This document shows, piece by piece, positions 34,560 through 43,341 of a stretch of 50,824 nucleotides of DNA. The DNA lies in assembly GCA_964563885.1 (NCBI GenBank), contig CAZLYX010000009.1, positions 1 through 50,824 on the forward strand, written 5' to 3'. How positions within the stretch are numbered: position 1 is the stretch's first letter; every line of letters begins with the position of its first letter. The stretch comes from CAZLYX01 sp964563885 (GTDB lineage: Bacteria > Pseudomonadota > Gammaproteobacteria > Burkholderiales > Neisseriaceae). A program made the translations under genes and the position numbers. A model generated the notes under the pieces. That model was not told the DNA's origin and did not search any database. It worked only from the letters and a program-made list of their open reading frames with translations.

Positions 34560-36866
34560 ATGCCTGATTATATTTCTGATTCACCAGTGGTAGGGGATGA
34601 TTATCTTCTACTTAATCAATATGCAGAACGTGCATACTTAGAGTATGCCATGAGCGTAGTGAAAGGTCGTGCGCTGCCCGATGTTAGTGATGGTCAAAAA
34701 CCAGTTCAGCGTCGTATTTTATACGCTATGAAGGATATGGGTTTAATCCATGGCGCTAAGCCTGTTAAGTCAGCTAGGGTAGTGGGTGAGATTTTAGGTA
34801 AATATCACCCTCATGGTGACATCTCAGCGTATGAGGCGATGGTTCGGATGGCACAAGACTTTACCTTGCGCTACCCGCTGGTTGAGGGTGTCGGAAACTT
34901 TGGTTCTCGTGATGGAGATGGCCCCGCAGCCATGAGGTATACAGAGGCGCGACTAACGCCAATAGCTGACCTTTTACTTTCTGAACTAAATATGGGCACA
35001 GTTGATTTTGTGGCCAACTACGATGGTGCTTTTGATGAGCCCGTTAATCTTCCCGCACGGTTACCCATTGTATTGCTTAATGGTGCGTCGGGTATTGCCG
35101 TTGGGTTGGCGACTGAGATTCCTTCGCACAACCTTACAGAGGTTACAGAAGCAGCAATAGCATTATTAAAGAAACCAGGCATGAGTACGGCCGAAGTAAT
35201 GGAGTACATCTTGGCGCCAGACTTTGCGGGTGGTGGCCAAATTATTACACCGAAAGCTGATTTACAGCACATCTATGAAACAGGGCGTGGCAGTATTCGT
35301 GTCCGAGCGTGCTATGAGATTGAAAAGCTAGCCCGAAGCCAATGGCGCGTTATTGTAACGCAACTGCCGCCTAATGCTAGTGCTCAAAAAGTGTTGGCGG
35401 AAGTTGAAGAGCAAATTAACCCTAAGCCTAAAACAGGTAAAAAACAATTAAATCAAGATCAGTTAAATACTAAAAAACTGATGCTAGATTTACTTGAAAA
35501 AGTACGTGACGAATCAGACGGCGACTCTCCGGTACGGTTGGTTTTTGAACCAAAATCAAGCCGCATTGAGCCACAAAATTTCATAAACACCTTGATGGCA
35601 CAAACCAGTCTTGAAGGTAATGTGTCGATGAACTTGGTGATGATGGGGCTCGATAATCGTCCAGCACAAAAAAATTTAGCCACCATTCTACAAGAATGGC
35701 TGGATTTTCGTGTTATTACGGTTACTCGCCGTCTCGAGTTCAGGTTGGCTCAAGTTGAAAAACGTATTCATATTTTAAACGGGCGAATGATTGCATTTTT
35801 GCATATTGATGCAGTGATTGCGGTGATTCGTGAAGCGGAAGACCCAAAAACTGAATTAATGGCAGCGTTTAATCTGTCTGAAATACAGGCAGAAGATATT
35901 TTAGAGATTCGTTTACGTCAGCTTGCTCGTTTGGAAGGCTTTAAACTTGAAAATGAACTTAACGCTTTGCGTGAAGAGCAAGGTCAATTAAATGATTTGC
36001 TTACAGATGAAGCTGCAAAAAAGCGTAAGATCATTAAAGAAATGCAGGAGGACCTGAAAAAATTTGGTGATGAACGTCGTACTTTAGTTCAGGAGGCTGA
36101 ACGTGCCACCCTGACTCAAACCACTGCTGACGAACCGATTACCCTTATTCTGTCGAAAAAGGGCTGGATACGCAGCCGTGCTGGACATAATATTGATTTT
36201 AGCCAAACTTCGTTCAAAGAAGGTGATGGCTTACAGCAAATATTAGAAGGCCGGACGATACAACCAGTTATAGTATTGGATTCGCATGGCCGTTCTTATA
36301 CCTTAGATGCGGCTGAAATTCCTGGTGGGCGCGGTGAAGGCGTACCTGTTAGCTCGTTAATAGAATTGCAAAATAACGCCAAGGTCGTGTCGATTCTAAC
36401 GGGTGATCCTCAGCAGCACTATGTCTTGGCTAATAGCAGTGCTTATGGCTTTATTGTGAAATTGAGCGATATGGTCAGCCGTATTAAAACAGGTAAGGTG
36501 TTGATGACGCTAGAACAAACTGATACCTTACTTCCGCCTGTTCCTGTTTATGCCGTCTCTTTAATTAAGCCCGAAACGAAATTGGTTTTAGCTTCCTCTG
36601 CAAATCGTTTATTGAGTTTTGCTTTGGGTGAGTTGAAAGTCATGACCAAAGGGAGAGGCTTGCAACTGATGAGTTTGAGTGAGCAAGAATCATTAATGCA
36701 GATGGTAGTGGTTTTGGGTGATGAGTTCATTGTGGAAAGCATTGGTAAGAGAGGTGCTGTACATACTGAGCGGCTAAGGGTGCAGGATATTCACGGCAAG
36801 CGCGGCCGCAAAGGCAAAGTATTGGAGATTACGGGCCACTTAAAGGCTCTACGCTGTCCGGATTAA
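34560..36866 (+). CDS. parC: DNA topoisomerase IV subunit A ParC
   Basis: ParC is the DNA-cleaving subunit of topoisomerase IV, which decatenates daughter chromosomes. The 768 residues open with the breakage-reunion domain (EYAMSVVKGRALPDVSDGQKPVQRR-type text, then KSARVVGEILGKYHPHGD), with the catalytic tyrosine in AAMRYTEARL. The C-terminal beta-pinwheel carries RGEGVPVSSLIEL. In the quinolone-resistance region the order is D87-I88-S89-A90-Y91-E92; I88 (codon ATC) stands where gonococcal ParC has Ser87 and E. coli has Ser80. No good ribosome binding site is seen before ATG 34560, and the 206 bp upstream show no clear promoter. Confidence 0.96.
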   Translation: MPDYISDSPVVGDDYLLLNQYAERAYLEYAMSVVKGRALPDVSDGQKPVQRRILYAMKDMGLIHGAKPVKSARVVGEILGKYHPHGDISAYEAMVRMAQDFTLRYPLVEGVGNFGSRDGDGPAAMRYTEARLTPIADLLLSELNMGTVDFVANYDGAFDEPVNLPARLPIVLLNGASGIAVGLATEIPSHNLTEVTEAAIALLKKPGMSTAEVMEYILAPDFAGGGQIITPKADLQHIYETGRGSIRVRACYEIEKLARSQWRVIVTQLPPNASAQKVLAEVEEQINPKPKTGKKQLNQDQLNTKKLMLDLLEKVRDESDGDSPVRLVFEPKSSRIEPQNFINTLMAQTSLEGNVSMNLVMMGLDNRPAQKNLATILQEWLDFRVITVTRRLEFRLAQVEKRIHILNGRMIAFLHIDAVIAVIREAEDPKTELMAAFNLSEIQAEDILEIRLRQLARLEGFKLENELNALREEQGQLNDLLTDEAAKKRKIIKEMQEDLKKFGDERRTLVQEAERATLTQTTADEPITLILSKKGWIRSRAGHNIDFSQTSFKEGDGLQQILEGRTIQPVIVLDSHGRSYTLDAAEIPGGRGEGVPVSSLIELQNNAKVVSILTGDPQQHYVLANSSAYGFIVKLSDMVSRIKTGKVLMTLEQTDTLLPPVPVYAVSLIKPETKLVLASSANRLLSFALGELKVMTKGRGLQLMSLSEQESLMQMVVVLGDEFIVESIGKRGAVHTERLRVQDIHGKRGRKGKVLEITGHLKALRCPD

Positions 36867-36941
36867 TGTAGATAAATAAATTTTCTGGTTGAGTATATAT
36901 ATATGTCGTTATGAGTATTGATGAAACCTTATGGAGAAGTA

Positions 36942-38525
36942 ATGCAGTTAATTGAAAGACAGGACTGGGAGACACAGGTCGAACGAATGCCCGGTTTGAT
37001 TAACATCGCCCGTGTCACTATCGTATTGTCTTTGCTAATGTTTCAGTTGATTTCTAAGCAGATGAGCCTTGATTCGTTGCAGACAGTATTTAAACCACTA
37101 GAGTTTTATACTTGGTTGATGGCTTATTCAGGGTTTATTATTCTGACCTTTTTAAGGCCACAATGGCAGCAACAAAGCTTAGCATTGCCCAATGCGGCGG
37201 CTGTGGTTGATATAACCATGATGGCTTGTTTGGCGTTTATAGTAGGTGGTGTGGGTTCTGGGTTTGGTATTTTGATTTTACCTTTCGTGGCGACTTCTTG
37301 CCTACTCAGTTATGGCCGCTATCCTATATTATATGCCAGCTACGCAACCCTCTTAATTGCCTTAGTCGTATTTTTAAAAAGTCGGTTACATGGAGGCGAA
37401 GTTATCTGGGACAGTAAAGTGCTGACTACTGCTATTTTATTAGTAGCAGCCTGCTATTTAGTAGCAGCGCTTACTGCGTTCTCGGCAACCTACCTTAAAC
37501 GTGCAACAGAATCAGCGGCCAAACATAAATTGGCTTATCGGCGTGTTAGTGGTTTGAATAAACTGGTTTTAAACCGCGTACAGGAAGCAGTAGTGGTAAT
37601 TGATGTGAATCAAAGAGTGTGGTTGTTTAACCGCCAGGCAAAGACCTACTTCCCTAATTTAGTCGTAGATGCGCGTGAGGATGTGTTTGGTGATTTAGTA
37701 TCGAGGTGGCAACGTCAAACCGAGCGTTCTTTTGAAACGGATATGCATATATATCAACATGCTATGCATGTGCGAGCGGTGCCGTTGATTCAAGAGGAAA
37801 CCCAGCTTTTAATGTTATTTATTCGATCGTTGCGAGAAGTGGCTGCTGAGGCTATGGCAACTAAATTGGCTTCTTTAGGGCAACTAACGGCTAATTTAGC
37901 GCATGAAGTCCGTAATCCATTGTCTGCTATTCGTCATGCTAATGATTTGCTGATTGAGGAAGATGCTGATGGTGTAACATTGAAATTAAGAGGCATCATC
38001 GAGAGCAATATCTTACGAATTGATAAAATGCTTGAAGAAGTTTCCATGTTGAATAAGCGTGATGGATTAAGCCGAGAGTCCATCAATATGATGAAGTTTT
38101 GGTTAGAGTTTAAGCAAGAGTTTACGCTCAACCACCCTGACGCCGTAGGCTGTTTGAAAATGAATATGGATGGGGCTAATTTAACGGTGAGCTTTGATGC
38201 GCACCATTTGCGACAAATCATGTGGAACTTAACGAACAATGCATGGCAGCACAGTCGTAAAGACGAGCACGCGGTTACGGTGCTCATTCGATCTAGTGGC
38301 AAAATGTATATTTCGATTGTGGTGGCGGATAATGGAACAGGTGTTCCTGCTGAAAGCCGCAATAGTCTGTTTGAGCCGTTTTTTACCACTAAAAAAGAAG
38401 GCACGGGCTTAGGTTTATATGTTGCGCGTGAATTGGCTCACGCGAATATGGGGCAATTGCATTACCATCCTGAAATGAATGGTTTTGAGCTGATTTTACC
38501 GAAAGATGAGAAAGAATATGACTAG
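36942..38525 (+). CDS. pilS: Sensor histidine kinase PilS
   Basis: PilS is the membrane kinase of the PilS-PilR system controlling type IV pilin transcription. ATG 36942 is chosen because GGAGAAG lies just upstream; TTG 36918 and ATG 36921 are weaker options. The 527 residues contain about six membrane spans in the first ~190, a PAS-like region (VQEAVVVIDVNQRVWLFN), the phosphoacceptor His in ANLAHEVRNPLSAIRHAN, and the ATPase motifs MWNLTNNAWQHS, VVADNGTGVP and FFTTKKEGTGLGLYVARELA. It overlaps pilR by 8 nt. Confidence 0.93.
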   Translation: MQLIERQDWETQVERMPGLINIARVTIVLSLLMFQLISKQMSLDSLQTVFKPLEFYTWLMAYSGFIILTFLRPQWQQQSLALPNAAAVVDITMMACLAFIVGGVGSGFGILILPFVATSCLLSYGRYPILYASYATLLIALVVFLKSRLHGGEVIWDSKVLTTAILLVAACYLVAALTAFSATYLKRATESAAKHKLAYRRVSGLNKLVLNRVQEAVVVIDVNQRVWLFNRQAKTYFPNLVVDAREDVFGDLVSRWQRQTERSFETDMHIYQHAMHVRAVPLIQEETQLLMLFIRSLREVAAEAMATKLASLGQLTANLAHEVRNPLSAIRHANDLLIEEDADGVTLKLRGIIESNILRIDKMLEEVSMLNKRDGLSRESINMMKFWLEFKQEFTLNHPDAVGCLKMNMDGANLTVSFDAHHLRQIMWNLTNNAWQHSRKDEHAVTVLIRSSGKMYISIVVADNGTGVPAESRNSLFEPFFTTKKEGTGLGLYVARELAHANMGQLHYHPEMNGFELILPKDEKEYD

Positions 38526-40221
38526 TATGCAAAAACCTGTGTTGGTGGTGGATGATGAAGAAGATATCCGCGATTTGATGGAAATGACCCTTATGAAAAT
38601 GGGCTTGTCTGTCGATACAGCCGAGGGTGTGACTAGTGCTAAAAATAAGCTAGAAGATAAAGATTACTCTTTAGTGTTGACCGATATGCGTATGCCAGAT
38701 GGTTCAGGACTCGAAGTGGTTCAATATATCAATGAATTAATGTTGGATGTGCCTGTAGCGGTGATTACTGCTTTTGGCAATGCTGATCAAGCAGTAGAAG
38801 CCTTGAATGCAGGCGCGTTTGATTATTTGCAAAAGCCGATTACTCTATCTCAACTTCGTACTTTGGTTAAATCTGCCATTAAAGTCCACGATGTGGAAAA
38901 GACTGAGCCGGCATCGAGTACTCCTCTGCCTTCTACTAGGCAGCGGCCGGTGCCGGCAAAACCATACCGAGCAAAAGATCAAGATACAGTGCACGCGGAG
39001 AATGAAATACACTTTCCTATTTCGGTAAAGCCTCATCCAACCTCTTATGTATCTCCTACTATCCGTAAAGGACTATCTGGCGGCATCGATGTGCCTATGA
39101 AAGTGCCAGCTGGGTTGCACTCTATTCGAGAACGATTGTCGATTGGAAGCACAAGCGGTGCGCAGGAACAGCATTTTGAAGTAGGTGGTGAAGTTGATAT
39201 TCCACGTTTACTGGGTATCTCACCTCAAATGGTGGAGGTACGACATTTAATCCGCCGTTTGGCCGATTCTAATGTGCCTGTTTATATTGCAGGTGAATCT
39301 GGTTCGGGTAAAGAGCAAGCAGCACGCAGTATCCATGAATTATCATCGCGCGGGCAGCATTCATTTGTTGCGGTAAACTGCGGCGCTATTCCAGAAAACT
39401 TAATGGAAAGTGAGTTTTTTGGTTATAAAAAAGGCAGTTTTACCGGTGCGGACAAAGACCATCAAGGCTTCTTTCAGCATGCTGCTGGCGGCACTTTGTT
39501 TTTAGATGAAGTGGCAGACTTGCCATTGGCGATGCAAGTGAAGCTATTACGCGCGATTCAAGAAAAAGCGGTACGCCGTATTGGTGATGCGCAAGAAGTT
39601 GATGTTGATGTGCGCATTTTATGTGCTACGCATAAAGATTTGGCTGGGTTGGTAGAGTCTGGTGCATTCCGACAAGACTTGTATTATCGTTTAAACGTTG
39701 TCTCAATAACCATGCCGCCTTTGCGTGAAATGCGTGAAGATTTAGGCGCATTAATTGCCCGATTGTTACAAAAGCATCAGAATGGTTCTATGTCGTACCG
39801 ATTAACGCCTAATGCACAAGCAGTCTTGTTGCAATACAGCTATCCAGGTAACTTCCGCGAGCTAGAAAATATTCTTGAGCGTGCTGTTGCGCTTACTATT
39901 GGCAATATTATCCAAGTAGACGATTTACAAATTACCTCTAGACCAATACCAATACAGAGTGATCTGTCGCTACCACCCGAACAAGAAGTGGCTGAGAGTA
40001 TAGCGAGCAAGCTAAGTGCTGCTGATAACGCAGTTTCAAGTAATGATCTGCCATTTGTAGCAGGGCAGAATTCATTGCAGGAATATTTGGATAAAGTCGA
40101 GCAGAAAATTATTGAGCAAATGCTACAAACAACACGCTACAACCGCACACAAGCGGCAAAATTGTTGGGCATTAGTTTTAGATCTATGCGTTATCGTATG
40201 GAACGTTTAGGCTTAGATTGA
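38518..40221 (+). CDS. pilR: Sigma-54-dependent response regulator PilR
   Basis: PilR activates sigma-54 transcription of pilin. From ATG 38518 (567 residues) the receiver domain spans ~5-122 with acidic D12-D13, phosphoacceptor D56 in LTDMRMPDGSG and K106. The AAA+ domain has Walker A GESGSGKE (259-266), the sigma-54 loop GSFTGA (306-311) and Walker B GTLFLDEV (325-332). The C-terminal Fis-type helix-turn-helix is NRTQAAKLLGISFRSMRYRM. Residues ~125-225 are an unusual long polar linker, making the protein about 120 residues longer than Pseudomonas PilR. ATG 38506 is an alternative start. Confidence 0.94.
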   Translation: MTSMQKPVLVVDDEEDIRDLMEMTLMKMGLSVDTAEGVTSAKNKLEDKDYSLVLTDMRMPDGSGLEVVQYINELMLDVPVAVITAFGNADQAVEALNAGAFDYLQKPITLSQLRTLVKSAIKVHDVEKTEPASSTPLPSTRQRPVPAKPYRAKDQDTVHAENEIHFPISVKPHPTSYVSPTIRKGLSGGIDVPMKVPAGLHSIRERLSIGSTSGAQEQHFEVGGEVDIPRLLGISPQMVEVRHLIRRLADSNVPVYIAGESGSGKEQAARSIHELSSRGQHSFVAVNCGAIPENLMESEFFGYKKGSFTGADKDHQGFFQHAAGGTLFLDEVADLPLAMQVKLLRAIQEKAVRRIGDAQEVDVDVRILCATHKDLAGLVESGAFRQDLYYRLNVVSITMPPLREMREDLGALIARLLQKHQNGSMSYRLTPNAQAVLLQYSYPGNFRELENILERAVALTIGNIIQVDDLQITSRPIPIQSDLSLPPEQEVAESIASKLSAADNAVSSNDLPFVAGQNSLQEYLDKVEQKIIEQMLQTTRYNRTQAAKLLGISFRSMRYRMERLGLD

Positions 40222-40245
40222 TATCCTGAGTCTAAATGAGTTATA

Positions 40246-40287
40246 AAAGGCTACCTGAAAGCAAATATTCTTTCAGGTAGCCTTTTA
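40246..40287 (+). terminator. DUS inverted-pair terminator after pilR
   Basis: Exact DUS at 40248-40259 and 40272-40283 form a ~14-bp stem with a short loop and a T run, ending the pilSR unit. Confidence 0.85.
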
Positions 40288-40330
40288 TTTCAATATCTCG
40301 ATTGAATAAATTGACACAACACAATAAGCG

Positions 40331-40801
40331 TTATTCGCGGTGATAAGGATGATTGTGCAAAATAGATACGGCGCGATAGAGTTGTTCGGTGAGTAAAACA
40401 CGAACCATGCCATGGGGGAGTGTAAAACTTGATAAGCGCATCAACATATGCGCTTGCTGTTTTAAATAGTCGCTCATACCATCTGCGCCACCAATAATAA
40501 AACAGACGTTATCGCCGTTTTGTTGCCATTTTTTCAGGTAACCTGCCAATTCCACAGAAGTTGGCGCAATACCATGCTCATCTAGCGCCACTAGATAAGC
40601 GCCGGCTGGAATGGCTTCGAGCAAACGTTTTTCTTCTGCGGCCATCCCTTGCGTTGCATTAATGCCGCCGCCGCGCTTTTCTGGTTTGATTTCTTTGAGA
40701 GCATAATTAATATCGCGACCAAAACGCTTGGCGTATTCGCTTACTGCTTCATCTACCCAGCGTGGCATTTTAGTGCCAACGGCTAATACAGTAATATTCA
40801 T
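40331..40801 (-). CDS. rlmH: 23S rRNA (pseudouridine-1915-N3)-methyltransferase RlmH
   Basis: RlmH methylates pseudouridine 1915 in helix 69 of 23S rRNA. The 156 residues match the family length and show the SPOUT knot: FIIGGADGMSDYLKQQA for SAM binding, then LSSFTLPHGMVRVLLTEQLYRA and the invariant ending ILHNHPYHRE. It is commonly found next to rsfS, as here, though a DUS pair separates the two. Confidence 0.96.
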   Translation of the reverse strand: MNITVLAVGTKMPRWVDEAVSEYAKRFGRDINYALKEIKPEKRGGGINATQGMAAEEKRLLEAIPAGAYLVALDEHGIAPTSVELAGYLKKWQQNGDNVCFIIGGADGMSDYLKQQAHMLMRLSSFTLPHGMVRVLLTEQLYRAVSILHNHPYHRE

Positions 40802-40818
40802 AGTGTTATAAGTGATAG

Positions 40819-40857
40819 GTTCAGGTAGCCTGTGTCAATGTATAGGCTACCTGAAAG
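40819..40857. terminator. DUS inverted pair between rsfS and rlmH
   Basis: TTCAGGTAGCCT (40820-40831) and AGGCTACCTGAA (40844-40855) form a perfect 12-bp stem with a 12-nt loop. T tails are short, so it may attenuate rather than stop transcription between rsfS and rlmH. Confidence 0.55.
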
Positions 40858-40968
40858 AAATAATTGATAAACTCAATCATGAATATATTTAAGGTTTGCT
40901 AATTGACATTAAAACAGTCACTACAATAAACAGCGGCCGTTTTGTTACATTAGCAAAATTTTTGCAGC

Positions 40969-41364
40969 TTATTTTGAATCAGCAGCGTGCCAAGGTTTGG
41001 CATCGCCTAAGTGGAAAGAAGGCTTTTCACCGCCCCATAAGGCTTCTAAATCATAATAATCGCGTACGGCAGGCAGCATCACGTGCACCACTAAATCGCC
41101 AGCGTCTACCAGCGCCCATTCGCCGGTATCTTGTCCTTCACTACTCAATATTTCAAAGCCGGCTGCTTTTAAATCAACGGCCACATTGTTAACCAATGCT
41201 TTAACTTGACGCGTACTGTCACCGCTGGCAACAATCATACGGGCAAACAATGATGTTTTATCTTGAGTATCCAATACGGCGATATCTTTAGCTTTCATAT
41301 CTTCCAGCGCAGTGAAAGCGATGTCGACCATTTTTTGTAAGTCTTTTAAATCTTGCTTGTTCAT
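40969..41364 (-). CDS. rsfS: Ribosomal silencing factor RsfS
   Basis: RsfS binds ribosomal protein L14 and blocks joining of the subunits in starvation. The 131-residue protein has the Iojap/RsfS fold pattern: KDIAVLDTQDKTSLFARMIVASG, the QVKALVNNV helix, and EWALVDAGDLVVHVMLPAVRDYYDLEALW. It follows nadD in the usual nadD-rsfS-rlmH order, 68 nt downstream of nadD. Confidence 0.95.
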   Translation of the reverse strand: MNKQDLKDLQKMVDIAFTALEDMKAKDIAVLDTQDKTSLFARMIVASGDSTRQVKALVNNVAVDLKAAGFEILSSEGQDTGEWALVDAGDLVVHVMLPAVRDYYDLEALWGGEKPSFHLGDAKPWHAADSK

Positions 41365-41432
41365 GTTTTTCCTAAAATAGACTACTCTTTAATGGCAGGA
41401 TTATACCTGATAAGAGTAGTGTAAGTATGTAC

Positions 41433-42041
41433 TTATCGATAGAGTCGTTGAGCACAAATATAAGTGACAACATCTTTATTGAGCCAAGCAGAAGCGTCGC
41501 CGCCTTGGTGTAAAACTTGGCGAATATTGGTAGAGCTGATGTCAAATTGTGCCGCTTTGAGTAGATGTAAGCGGCCGTTTTGCAGCGCAGTACCAATCCA
41601 TTCGTGTAGAGACGGCGGCGCCTGAGCGATGCCATCACCTTTTCGTGCAGCCACGGCAATGCGGGTATTTTTAACCAAACCTTGCCAGCGGTGCCAAGTG
41701 TGTAAGGTCATTAAAGAATCCATGCCCAATAAACACCATAGCTCAGCAGATGGAAACTGTTGTCTGAAAATTTCTACTGTATCAAAGGTATAAGTGGCAC
41801 CTTCACGCACGATGTCGCAATTACTGGCGGCAAAACGTGGTTCGTCAGCAATGGCTAATTCTACCATTGCCAGTCGATTGCGCGCTGGTGAGTTAGTAGG
41901 TGTTTCTTTATGATAAGGATCACCGGCGGGTAAGAAAATAACGAGGTCTAAATCAAGCTCATCTGCAAACGCACGGGCAATGTGCAGATGGCCGTTGTGA
42001 ATAGGATCGAAGGTGCCGCCGAATAAGCCAATTTTTTTCAT
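41433..42041 (-). CDS. nadD: Nicotinate-nucleotide adenylyltransferase NadD
   Basis: NadD adenylates nicotinate mononucleotide in NAD synthesis. The 202 residues open with GLFGGTFDPIHNGHLHIA (the nucleotidyltransferase HxGH motif is NGHLH). CLLGMDSLMTLHTWHRW and the C-terminal ISSTNIRQVL (SSTxIR motif) follow. It is the first gene of the minus-strand nadD-rsfS-rlmH set. Confidence 0.96.
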   Translation of the reverse strand: MKKIGLFGGTFDPIHNGHLHIARAFADELDLDLVIFLPAGDPYHKETPTNSPARNRLAMVELAIADEPRFAASNCDIVREGATYTFDTVEIFRQQFPSAELWCLLGMDSLMTLHTWHRWQGLVKNTRIAVAARKGDGIAQAPPSLHEWIGTALQNGRLHLLKAAQFDISSTNIRQVLHQGGDASAWLNKDVVTYICAQRLYR

Positions 42042-42076
42042 AGATTACACATTTTGTTGGGTTAAGGGTTTAGACT

Positions 42077-42664
42077 TCAGGTAGCCTGAGCTTCAATTAA
42101 GCTGTCGGGCTTGCCGTTAACAATCACATTTAATTTACCTGTTGCTGGGTGCATCACCAAGCCGTGAATCGCAATATAATCAGGCATTAAAGGGTGGTTA
42201 CGGATGATGCTAACAGTATGGCGCACGCTGTCTTCTACGTTATCAAAACCAGTGAGCCATTCGTCTAAATTAATGCCAGCATGGCGTAGGGTTGCAATGC
42301 GTTCTTCAGGGATACCATGCTCACGTGCTTGATCGAGAAAATGGCTAGAAGTGAAGCCGCGCATGCCACAGTCGTGATGGGCAATCACCATGATTTCTTT
42401 AACATTTAATTCAAATACCGCCACCAGCAGGCTGCGCATTACCGAGCCCCATGGATGGGTAACCACAGCGCCGGCGTTTTTAATCAACTTTACATCGCCG
42501 TTTTTTAAGCCCATTGCGCGCGGCAATAGTTCCATGATGCGTGCGTCCATACATGAAAGTATAGCCAACTCACGGTCTGGGTATTTGTTACTAAAAAACT
42601 GGCTATATTCGCCTGAACTAACAAACTCTTGGTTAAAATCTAAAATTTCCTCCATGATGCTCAT
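42077..42664 (-). CDS. Beta-class carbonic anhydrase
   Basis: The enzyme interconverts CO2 and bicarbonate. Its 195 residues carry the zinc-site motifs of the beta class: C38-x-D40-x-R42 (SCMDARIMELLP) and H96-x-x-C99 (AHHDCGMRG), plus the IKNAGAVVTHPWGSVMRSL stretch. The protein is of the shorter prokaryotic subtype. Its last codons and TGA stop come from a DUS copy (42076-42087), which encodes the final Ala-Thr-stop. The first ATG has GGAAT upstream; an ATG four codons in is also possible. Confidence 0.93.
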   Translation of the reverse strand: MSIMEEILDFNQEFVSSGEYSQFFSNKYPDRELAILSCMDARIMELLPRAMGLKNGDVKLIKNAGAVVTHPWGSVMRSLLVAVFELNVKEIMVIAHHDCGMRGFTSSHFLDQAREHGIPEERIATLRHAGINLDEWLTGFDNVEDSVRHTVSIIRNHPLMPDYIAIHGLVMHPATGKLNVIVNGKPDSLIEAQAT

Positions 42665-42780
42665 GGGTTTATTCCTTTGCGTGCTGCGTATTTTAGAATA
42701 GGCCTTGTGTATGGCAAGGCATAAGAAGATAGATATTGGTTATTTCTTCGATACTGCATTGGCAGCGAGTGAGTTTAGAT

Positions 42781-42822
42781 AAAGGCTACCTGAAACATAT
42801 TAAAGCGTTTCAGGTAGCTTAA
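42781..42822 (-). terminator. DUS hairpin after hpaC
   Basis: Exact DUS 42783-42794 pairs with TTCAGGTAGCTT (42809-42820, one mismatch) across a 14-nt loop. It lies just past the hpaC stop. Confidence 0.65.
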
Positions 42823-42837
42823 AAATCGGGTTAAACA

Positions 42838-43341
42838 TTAGCTTAATGACTTGAATTTTCTGCGGAAATAAACCAAAGCTGGGAGGTCTTTTTGATTATT
42901 TACCGCAACTTCATCGATTTCTACTAAGAAAACAGTATGCGTGCCTACATCGTGTTGTTGGGTAACATGGCCGTGTAAATGCGCCACAGCGCCTTCAACT
43001 TGCCATTGATCGTTGTTGACGCGCTGCCAAATATGATATTCAAAGCGTTCTTCTGGCGACAGCTTCGTTAAGCCGGCGAAGTGTTCTGCCAAATCTTGCT
43101 GCTGTGCAGCTAAAGTATTGATACACAAGCGGCGATTAGTGTTTAAAATCGGATAAATACGTGCGCTGCGGTTAATGCACAGCATCACTGTAGGCGGCTC
43201 ATCAGTAACAGAAGCAACCGCCGTCATGGTGATTCCATAACGACCCGCTTCGCCATCGGTGGTAATAACATGAACGCCAGCTGCGTATGAGGCCATGGCA
43301 TCGCGAAAATTGGGTTGTAATGAAGTGGAAAGTTCTGTCAT
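42838..43341 (-). CDS. hpaC: Flavin reductase, HpaC family
   Basis: HpaC-type proteins supply reduced flavin to a two-component monooxygenase such as 4-hydroxyphenylacetate 3-hydroxylase. The 167 residues show the family pattern FRDAMASYAAGVHVITTDG, GITMTAVASVTDEPPTVMLCIN, RLCINTLAAQQQDLAEHFAG and HTVFLVEIDEV. No oxygenase (HpaB) gene is nearby, so the physiological partner is unknown. It overlaps the regulator's stop by one base (TAATG) and is coupled to it. Confidence 0.87.
   Translation of the reverse strand: MTELSTSLQPNFRDAMASYAAGVHVITTDGEAGRYGITMTAVASVTDEPPTVMLCINRSARIYPILNTNRRLCINTLAAQQQDLAEHFAGLTKLSPEERFEYHIWQRVNNDQWQVEGAVAHLHGHVTQQHDVGTHTVFLVEIDEVAVNNQKDLPALVYFRRKFKSLS

Noticed and set aside
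30272..40248. The 10-kb stretch without an exact eik-type DUS read as foreign DNA
   Set aside because: It holds conserved core genes (ftsQ, ftsA, ftsZ, parC, pilSR) with normal composition and one AGGCTGCCTGAA copy, so DUS absence alone does not indicate transfer.
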